This document shows positions 7,020 through 11,901 of a DNA stretch of 11,901 nucleotides, one piece after another. Every line of letters begins with the position of its first letter. Position 1 is the first letter of the stretch. Under the pieces are notes generated by a model, which was given only the letters and a program-made list of their open reading frames with translations, was not told where the DNA came from and ran no database searches. The position numbers and the translations under genes are program-made. The stretch is taken from contig CAYJMQ010000057.1 in the NCBI GenBank assembly GCA_964371555.1, positions 1 through 11,901 of the forward strand, written 5' to 3'. This DNA comes from CAYJMQ01 sp964371555. Lineage in GTDB: Bacteria; Bdellovibrionota; JACOXK01; 2-02-FULL-40-11.

Positions 7020-7810
7020 TACCAGACGCTAAGGCCGCCATCGACTATTAAATTATGCCCGGTAACATATTGAGAGGCTTTGCTCGCGAGGAAAATGAGC
7101 GGTCCCTTTAAATCGTTTCCATTTGCCATCCTCCCTAACGGAACGCGATAGGAATAATTTTTTACAAATTCTTCATCCAATCCCCCTGAATTTACTCCAC
7201 CGGGACTGATTGAATTCACCCGAATGTTGTGTTGCCCCAAGTAGGATGCGAGATATTTGGTTAATCCAATCACACCATGTTTTGATGTCGTATACGCAGC
7301 CGGGGAATTTAACCCTGATTTTCCATAACATCTCTGATCCGGCGCCACGACTCCCAGAAAAGAGGCTACATTGATAATACTCCCCCCCCCTTTTTTCTTC
7401 ATGCATCGGCTAACGGCCCGGCAAACAAGATACATCGCTGAAATATTTGTCTCTAGAACATCTTTCCAGCTGGCATATTCTGATTCCTCAAATCTTTTAT
7501 TAAAATCGGTGGGGCGCTTTGAGAAGGTATTCACCAAAACGGTGGGGCCGTCATATTTTTTTTCTATCTCTCTTATTGTCGCTTCGACATCATCTTCATC
7601 AGTCACATCGAGTTTTATATACTCAGCCCGTTTGTTAATCTTCTTTAGATTTTCGACGATCGGAATGCCCTCCTTTCCATTGATATCCGCAAGGATCAGC
7701 CTGCACCCCGATTCAGCCAAGATAGACGAAAACTGTTGGCCAATAGGCCCGGTGAAACCGATCTGTAATACACTGCTGTCTGTTAAATCGAAGAGTTCCT
7801 GATAATTCAT
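7019..7810 (-). CDS. Short-chain dehydrogenase/reductase, PtmA-like
   Basis: The 263-residue product is a classical-length SDR. The Rossmann glycine motif reads GFTGPIG (18-24), followed by ILADIN (39-44), where the acidic residue suggests NAD(H) preference. The catalytic tetrad is Asn122, Ser150, Tyr173 and Lys177, with Tyr and Lys in YTTSK. SPGG (202-205) and a C-terminal IVDGGLSVW complete the fold. The usual NNAG segment reads VNTFS. The region around APDQRCYGKSG before the active Tyr resembles PtmA-type SDRs from legionaminic-acid loci, judged from memory of that family. I infer oxidation or reduction of a sugar intermediate. The gene starts 16 bases after the aminotransferase stop without a clear ribosome binding site. 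Its stop overlaps the G2 start. A G9 run in codons 141-143 is a possible slippage site. Confidence 0.85.
   Translation of the reverse strand: MNYQELFDLTDSSVLQIGFTGPIGQQFSSILAESGCRLILADINGKEGIPIVENLKKINKRAEYIKLDVTDEDDVEATIREIEKKYDGPTVLVNTFSKRPTDFNKRFEESEYASWKDVLETNISAMYLVCRAVSRCMKKKGGGSIINVASFLGVVAPDQRCYGKSGLNSPAAYTTSKHGVIGLTKYLASYLGQHNIRVNSISPGGVNSGGLDEEFVKNYSYRVPLGRMANGNDLKGPLIFLASKASQYVTGHNLIVDGGLSVW
7382..7390 (-). repeat. G9 homopolymer following A6 inside the SDR gene
   Basis: On the coding strand the sequence is six A then nine G, encoding KKGGG within MKKKGGGS. It is the longest G/C tract in the window. In this sequence the gene is in frame. A gain or loss of one G would shift the frame before Ser150, Tyr173 and Lys177 and abolish the active site. 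Confidence 0.9.
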
Positions 7811-7826
7811 TTCAGATGTTCATCAT

Positions 7827-9140
7827 TTATAATGATCTAAAAACGGGTGAAACGATCTCCCCCCGAAGGGAGGTCATGAGCGTTCCTTTTGTCAAAACGG
7901 TTTTTAGCTTTTTTAAAACACTATCTACAATGGTTAGAATACGGTCGATGATCTCTTCATCATGCGAAAAACTGAGCGCGAAGTAGCCGGTAAATAACAA
8001 CCCCCTTTCTGCTGACTCCTGCTGCATATAAGATTTTATCGCCAACGGCGCTTCTTGAGAGCTGGACCCCTCTCTTTTTTTGAAAAGGATCGTCGGTCTG
8101 CATGGAAATCCCTTAATTTCCAGGAAATCTGAGAGTTCATGGCGATGAATAAGATCATTAAACCGATTGATAAACATTTCCCCTCGTTCCCAAATTTTCC
8201 CAATCACCCCAAACCGATCGATGACCTCATAAGTGGCCTTGCACGCCGCGAGCGAAGCAAACTCTCCCGCGAACGTCGATGAAAAAAAGAATCGCGAATC
8301 ATTTAAGATCTCCATATATTGTTTCTTTCCGACAATGGCCGCAAGCGGCATTCCGTTTGCAATGCTTTTCCCAAAAACAGCAAGATCAGGGATGACATTG
8401 AAAAGCGACTGTGCCCCGGCAGCGTGCCATCTGACCCCCGTGATGGTTTCGTCAAAAATAAAGAGCGATTCATGGCTTTTTGCGATCTCCCTGCATTTAC
8501 TTAAAAAGTCATCCCGGGGAGAATCGACAAGGCAAGGCTCCATGATCACGGCGGCAATTTGATCCGGATAATCGTTAAAGATGCGCTCCAGGCTCTGACT
8601 ATCATTATAATGAAATTTATGGACCAACCGCTCGATTCCCGAAGCTATTCCCAGGGTTTTTTCGGAAACGCCGAGAAACCAATCATGCCATCCGTGGTAA
8701 CCACAGGTGGCGATATGTCCCCTTCCGGTTACAGCCCGAGCGATTTTAACGGCGGCAGAAGTTGCCTCTGATCCCGTTTTTGTGAACCGTACTTGTTCCG
8801 CGCAGGGGATTCTCTTTGAAAAAAGCGCAGCCACTTCGACCTCTAACGGATGCATGAGTGTCAGCTGAATCCCATTCCGCACGGATTTACAGATCGCTTC
8901 TGTAACATGGGGCTCCGAGTATCCCAAAATGACGGCATGCAAACCCATTCCGGAATCGATATACCTATTGCCATCCACATCAAAGATTTCCGCCCCTTTT
9001 CCGCTGGCAGCGTAGATCGGAGAGACCCCAAACGAAAATTGGGTTGGCCCTTTGCTGAGCGTTTGAGTTCCATTGGGAATCAGGGACAATGCTTCCTTCC
9101 AGAGAGCAAACGATCGTTCCAGTTTCAACCCTTTTGACAT
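7827..9140 (-). CDS. Class III PLP-dependent aminotransferase, glutamate-1-semialdehyde aminomutase-like
   Basis: The 437-residue product has all core marks of fold-type I, class III aminotransferases. GSEAT (123-127) binds the PLP phosphate. YHGWHDW (148-154) includes the ring-stacking segment. DET (230-232) supplies the Asp that contacts the pyridine nitrogen. Lys258 in VFGKSIANGMP is the Schiff-base lysine. The layout resembles glutamate-1-semialdehyde aminomutase and related sugar aminotransferases. A tetrapyrrole role is unlikely because the gene lies between a cytidylyltransferase and an SDR in a glycan operon. I infer transamination of a keto-sugar, or provision of an amino donor to a modified sugar. 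The ATG overlaps the cytidylyltransferase stop by one base (TGATG) and is preceded by AAGGGGGGG, a strong ribosome binding site that lies inside the upstream gene. The last 25 or so residues go beyond the conserved domain. Confidence 0.87.
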   Translation of the reverse strand: MSKGLKLERSFALWKEALSLIPNGTQTLSKGPTQFSFGVSPIYAASGKGAEIFDVDGNRYIDSGMGLHAVILGYSEPHVTEAICKSVRNGIQLTLMHPLEVEVAALFSKRIPCAEQVRFTKTGSEATSAAVKIARAVTGRGHIATCGYHGWHDWFLGVSEKTLGIASGIERLVHKFHYNDSQSLERIFNDYPDQIAAVIMEPCLVDSPRDDFLSKCREIAKSHESLFIFDETITGVRWHAAGAQSLFNVIPDLAVFGKSIANGMPLAAIVGKKQYMEILNDSRFFFSSTFAGEFASLAACKATYEVIDRFGVIGKIWERGEMFINRFNDLIHRHELSDFLEIKGFPCRPTILFKKREGSSSQEAPLAIKSYMQQESAERGLLFTGYFALSFSHDEEIIDRILTIVDSVLKKLKTVLTKGTLMTSLRGEIVSPVFRSL

Positions 9141-9862
9141 CAGTGATTTCCCCCCCTTAGAAAGTTTTTAAAAAGGATTAAATCTTCTTTGGTATCAATG
9201 TCGAAAAGAGGGGCGTTGCTTTTTTCTTCAATAAAAGAGGGTTCATCAGCGAATGCCGAATAAAGATGAACCTTCCCCGGTTTTTTAAAAAGACGGGCCG
9301 TTTTTGCAATGATAAAACTGTCGGTCGATAGATAATAGTCAGGCAAGTCCTGCTGTCTATATAGTTTCGTTTTAAGATCAAAAATCATTTTATTATTTTT
9401 ATTTTTTTTAAACATCCAATAGGGATGATATTTTGATACCTTTCTTGCCGTAAAAACGACATCCGCCTTTTTTTTATAGATAAAATCAATCCCCTCTTCA
9501 ATCGATATTTCGCGATAGGGAACGTTCCCGTATAATATGACGGTGATCTCGGGCAGGAATTTTTTTTCCCTATAATATCGCCTCAGCGTATAGCGAAGCG
9601 CTTCGATAATATGAGAATAGCGGGTTGCCAAACGGGCGGGACGCCTGATGACCCGAATGCCAGAGCGCCTCGCCAGTCGGGCAATGTCAACGCAATCTGT
9701 CGAACAGATAATATCGTCCAGGACCGGGGATCGGAGCGCGTAGTCAAAGGTGAATTGAATGAGTGGCTTGCCGTTAATGAGTGTCAGATGCTTCTTCTTC
9801 AGCCGCTGGCTATTTTTCCTCGCAAGGATAATGGCGACCTTTGAATATCTTTTTATCTTCAT
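9140..9862 (-). CDS. Acylneuraminate cytidylyltransferase-like nucleotidyltransferase (NeuA/PtmB family)
   Basis: The 240-residue product matches the length and layout of CMP-sialic acid synthetase-like proteins. Residues 8-14 (VAIILAR) open the nucleotide-binding loop, which continues NSQRLKKKHL where typical members read GSKG...KN. RRPARLA (73-79), YGNVPYRE (111-118), RQQDLPDYY (169-177) and DIDTKEDL (221-228) match family positions. Members couple CTP to a nonulosonic acid such as Neu5Ac, legionaminic or pseudaminic acid. The substrate here is unknown and the loop departs from consensus, so another NTP or sugar acid is possible. The protein is rich in Lys and Arg. It is the first gene of the minus-strand operon, with a purine-rich GAAAAAGG directly before the ATG. 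Its stop overlaps the aminotransferase start. Confidence 0.78.
   Translation of the reverse strand: MKIKRYSKVAIILARKNSQRLKKKHLTLINGKPLIQFTFDYALRSPVLDDIICSTDCVDIARLARRSGIRVIRRPARLATRYSHIIEALRYTLRRYYREKKFLPEITVILYGNVPYREISIEEGIDFIYKKKADVVFTARKVSKYHPYWMFKKNKNNKMIFDLKTKLYRQQDLPDYYLSTDSFIIAKTARLFKKPGKVHLYSAFADEPSFIEEKSNAPLFDIDTKEDLILFKNFLRGGNH
9150..9158 (-). promoter_or_regulatory. G7-containing ribosome binding site of the aminotransferase, inside the cytidylyltransferase gene
   Basis: On the minus strand AAGGGGGGG ends nine bases before the aminotransferase ATG. The same bases encode the last Arg-Gly-Gly of the cytidylyltransferase. This overlap, together with TGATG, points to coupled translation of the two genes. 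Confidence 0.6.
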
Positions 9863-9873
9863 CCTTTTTCAAA

Positions 9874-9900
9874 TTTATAGGGCTGAAAATTGAATTGCAA
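9874..9900 (-). promoter_or_regulatory. Candidate promoter for the minus-strand operon
   Basis: On the minus strand TTGCAA (9895-9900) and TATAAA (9874-9879) are separated by 15 bases, slightly short of optimal, and end 11 bases before the cytidylyltransferase ATG. It is the best match in the 119-base divergent intergenic region. I found no comparably good promoter for the ABC gene on the other strand. Confidence 0.3.
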
Positions 9901-9981
9901 CAGGGAATTGCGGCAGAGTTTTTAAAAAACAATTTGATTCTTAAGTGAATCGTTAGTAGCCTTTTTTAGGCGACATTTAAT

Positions 9982-11805
9982 ATGAGGAGCAGTTTCAAAC
10001 AACAATACAGATCAGTCATTTTTTTTCTCTTTAAATACAAAAAAATTTATATCCCGCTCTTTTTTGTTTCAATCGGATATGCGGTGTTCGAGGGGATCAA
10101 TATCTCTGTGCTGCTGCCACTCTTTGACTCTGCGCTGGAACGATCCCACTCAGGTGGGGGATTATTTGTTTTTTTGAAAAAAATAATCGCCATGCTTCCT
10201 TTCGATGATCCGTTTCTAAATACAGTCGCAATGGCTGTTTTCGTGATGCTGACAAAAGAGCTTTTGGCATTTGGGAGGCAATATCTGATCGGTTTTGGTG
10301 TTGCCGAAGTCGTTAGCGAAACCAAACAGAAAGTCTTTGATAAATATATTCGGAGTGACTACCAGTTTTTCCTGGATAACAAACAGGGGGATTTGCAGTA
10401 CAAAGCTATTTTCTCCTCCGGGCGCCTCGGAAATTGTCTGCAATATATCCCGGATCTTATGACCTCCCTATTCATGTTTGGCACTATAGGTCTCCTTCTT
10501 TTCTCCATCTCTTTTCCTGTGACGATATCACTGTTCATTCTGGCTTTCCTTTTTAATCTTTTTACAAGGTATTTGGCAAAGCGGGTTTCCTACCATGTGG
10601 GGAAAGAAAGGGTCATTCTGGGGTCGCAAGCCACAGTCATCATCAATGAATTTATTGACGGCGTGAAACAGATTAAACTGCTGGATAGCGCAGAGTTATG
10701 GAAAAAGAAATTTGCAATTGTTCTTGCAAAATTTAAAAGGCTTGTGATTAAGGATACGCTCTGGACAGCCATTCCGGAGCGCCTGATGCAGCTTGTTCCC
10801 GCATTGGTTTTAATGCTCGGGGCCTGTTTTTTGAAATTTTCAAAGGGAGTTCCCTCAGCCGTTTTGTTATCAAATCTGGCGGTTATCGGTGTTTATGTTT
10901 TTGGATTTTATAGATTGCTGCCGCATCTGATCTCTATAGGAAAACTCAAAATGCAGATCATGAATACGCTGCCCGATGTCGATCATCTTTACGCCATTTT
11001 GCATGAGAAAACAAACTTTCTCCCTGATGGTCTGAAGGAAGCAGACCGGTTTGAGAAAGAGATCCGGTTTGAGAATGTTGGTTTTGGTTATAAAAATAAG
11101 GAAAAGATTTTAAATAAGATCAATTTCACTATCGAAAAAGGTAAGATTACCGCTATCGTAGGTCCTTCAGGGTCCGGGAAATCAACCATCGCCAATCTGA
11201 TATTAAAATTATTTGAACCGGACGAGGGATTGATTACGTTAGATGGTTTATCGATCGGGGATATTAAAACCTCCTCTTTAACAAAGATGATTATCTCCGT
11301 CAGCCAGGAGACCTTTATTTTCAATGCCACGATTCAGGAGAATATCCTCTTTGGTTGTTACGATATGGAATTGGATAAAATCATTTCGGTTTCGAAGTTG
11401 GCTCACGCCCATGAGTTTATTATGGAGCTTCCAGAGCAATATCAGACGATCGTCGGGGATAAGGGGCTGAAATTATCGGGGGGACAGCGCCAGAGAATCG
11501 CGATTGCGCGGGCAATGTTAAGGGAGCCGCAGATATTGATCTTTGATGAAGCGACCAGTTCGCTCGATCCGCATTCAGAAACGCTCGTTCAAAGGGCGAT
11601 CGAAAATGCCTCGAAAAACAGGACGGTTATCATCATTTCACATCGATTATCGGCGATCCATCATGCCGATAAAATTATTGTGCTCGCCAATGGGGAGATT
11701 GTCGCCCAAGGCAATCATCGGTATTTAATGACTCAAGAGAGCTATAGGAAGTTATTTCATATAAGCAGCGCTGCCATTTTCGAAGAAAATAGCAGCGCAA
11801 TATAA
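9982..11805 (+). CDS. ABC transporter, fused permease and ATPase, MsbA/PglK-type exporter or flippase
   Basis: The 607-residue half-transporter has about six membrane segments in residues 1-330 followed by a nucleotide-binding domain. All ATPase motifs are present: A-loop Tyr370, Walker A GPSGSGKS (394-401), Q-loop Gln442, signature LSGGQ (498-502), Walker B ILIFDE (518-523, catalytic Glu523), D-loop SSLD and H-loop His554. It should act as a homodimer in the inner membrane. In this context a lipid-linked oligosaccharide flippase, as with PglK of Campylobacter, is the most likely role, but lipid A or peptide export cannot be excluded by sequence. The ATG at 9982 has only a weak TTAGG about 11 bases upstream; no better in-frame start lies nearby. 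It is divergent from the minus operon. The final codons lie in a strong hairpin. Confidence 0.9.
   Translation: MRSSFKQQYRSVIFFLFKYKKIYIPLFFVSIGYAVFEGINISVLLPLFDSALERSHSGGGLFVFLKKIIAMLPFDDPFLNTVAMAVFVMLTKELLAFGRQYLIGFGVAEVVSETKQKVFDKYIRSDYQFFLDNKQGDLQYKAIFSSGRLGNCLQYIPDLMTSLFMFGTIGLLLFSISFPVTISLFILAFLFNLFTRYLAKRVSYHVGKERVILGSQATVIINEFIDGVKQIKLLDSAELWKKKFAIVLAKFKRLVIKDTLWTAIPERLMQLVPALVLMLGACFLKFSKGVPSAVLLSNLAVIGVYVFGFYRLLPHLISIGKLKMQIMNTLPDVDHLYAILHEKTNFLPDGLKEADRFEKEIRFENVGFGYKNKEKILNKINFTIEKGKITAIVGPSGSGKSTIANLILKLFEPDEGLITLDGLSIGDIKTSSLTKMIISVSQETFIFNATIQENILFGCYDMELDKIISVSKLAHAHEFIMELPEQYQTIVGDKGLKLSGGQRQRIAIARAMLREPQILIFDEATSSLDPHSETLVQRAIENASKNRTVIIISHRLSAIHHADKIIVLANGEIVAQGNHRYLMTQESYRKLFHISSAAIFEENSSAI
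11768..11798 (+). other. Strong hairpin over the last codons of the ABC transporter gene
   Basis: GCGCTGC at 11768-11774 pairs with GCAGCGC at 11792-11798. After one C/A mismatch, ATTTTC at 11776-11781 pairs with GAAAAT at 11785-11790 around a GAA loop. That makes 13 pairs in all, ending seven bases before the end of the stop codon. It encodes part of the C-terminal SSAAIFEENSSAI. It could protect the mRNA 3' end or be a remnant of a palindromic repeat. Confidence 0.7.
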
Positions 11806-11811
11806 AAGGTC

Positions 11812-11840
11812 GACGAACCATTTCTTCGAGCTGGTTCGTC
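11812..11840 (+). terminator. Terminator-like hairpin after the ABC transporter
   Basis: GACGAACCA (11812-11820) and TGGTTCGTC (11832-11840) form a perfect nine-pair stem with an 11-base loop, six bases after the stop. The bases that follow (TCCTATTTAG) are only moderately T-rich, so it may be a weak intrinsic terminator or a processing site. Confidence 0.5.
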
Positions 11841-11857
11841 TCCTATTTAGATTCTGC

Positions 11858-11886
11858 TGAAAAAGTGTCGGTAAATTGAAAAAGTG
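11858..11886 (+). repeat. Short direct repeat TGAAAAAGTG x2 at the right edge
   Basis: TGAAAAAGTG occurs at 11858-11867 and 11877-11886, with repeat starts 19 bases apart, in noncoding sequence. The preceding TTCTGCTGAAAAAGT recalls ends of some insertion sequences, from memory only. No transposase is visible before the window ends. Confidence 0.4.
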
Positions 11887-11901
11887 GTCTCCCCATTTAT
11901 G

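Noticed and set aside
7371..7802. 143-residue plus-strand open frame opposite the SDR
   Set aside because: Antisense shadow; the SDR on the other strand has a full catalytic tetrad.
7827..9140. Calling the aminotransferase HemL (glutamate-1-semialdehyde aminomutase for tetrapyrroles)
   Set aside because: The fold matches, but the operon context is sugar metabolism and several family members act on other substrates.
9936..9951. Inverted repeat GATTC-6-GAATC upstream of the ABC gene as an operator
   Set aside because: Five-base arms in an AT-rich region are easily found by chance; no second copy or link to a promoter was seen.
1..11901. tRNA, rRNA, CRISPR arrays, JUMPstart/ops element
   Set aside because: I looked for cloverleaf-like segments, regularly spaced repeats and the GGCGGTAG ops core and saw none.

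Overview
The window is most likely part of a surface-glycan (O-antigen, capsule or glycoprotein glycan) biosynthesis locus from a Gram-negative-type bacterium. GC content looks moderate (low to mid 40s percent by eye). A 10-N scaffold gap at 2006-2015 shows this is a draft or metagenome assembly. Nothing in the sequence fixes the genus. The gene families resemble those for sugars carrying acetamidino groups and for CMP-activated nonulosonic (sialic-acid-like) sugars.

Layout. (1) 2-268, plus: C-terminal end of a HisH-type glutamine amidotransferase, cut by the window edge. (2) 283-4963, plus: a candidate promoter, then N-acetyl sugar amidotransferase A1, large glycosyltransferase-like protein G1 (interrupted by the N gap) and a second amidotransferase A2. 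(3) 4926-9862, minus: read from the right, a cytidylyltransferase, a class III PLP aminotransferase, an SDR oxidoreductase and G2, a second protein of the G1 family. These genes overlap by one base or sit 16 bases apart, so they form a tight operon. (4) 9863-9981: divergent intergenic region with a candidate promoter for the minus operon. (5) 9982-11805, plus: a full-length exporter/flippase-type ABC transporter, ending in a strong hairpin and followed by a terminator-like hairpin. (6) 11841-11901: noncoding edge with a short direct repeat.

How the genes could work together (inference from families). HisH would release ammonia from glutamine, and A1 and A2 would use it to turn N-acetyl groups into acetamidino groups. 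The SDR and aminotransferase would build or modify an amino sugar, and the cytidylyltransferase would activate it as a CMP-sugar. G1 and G2 are candidate transferases, and the ABC protein is a candidate flippase for the lipid-linked glycan. No HisF partner and no NeuB-type synthase lies in the window.

Most notable points: the A-G gene pair is duplicated and the second G is inverted, so A2 and G2 converge and overlap by 38 bp. The C-terminus of G2 is read from the antisense strand of A2. Tracts of seven to nine G or C are unusually frequent inside the genes, including a G9 tract in the SDR and a G7 tract that also serves as the aminotransferase ribosome binding site. This pattern suggests possible phase variation.
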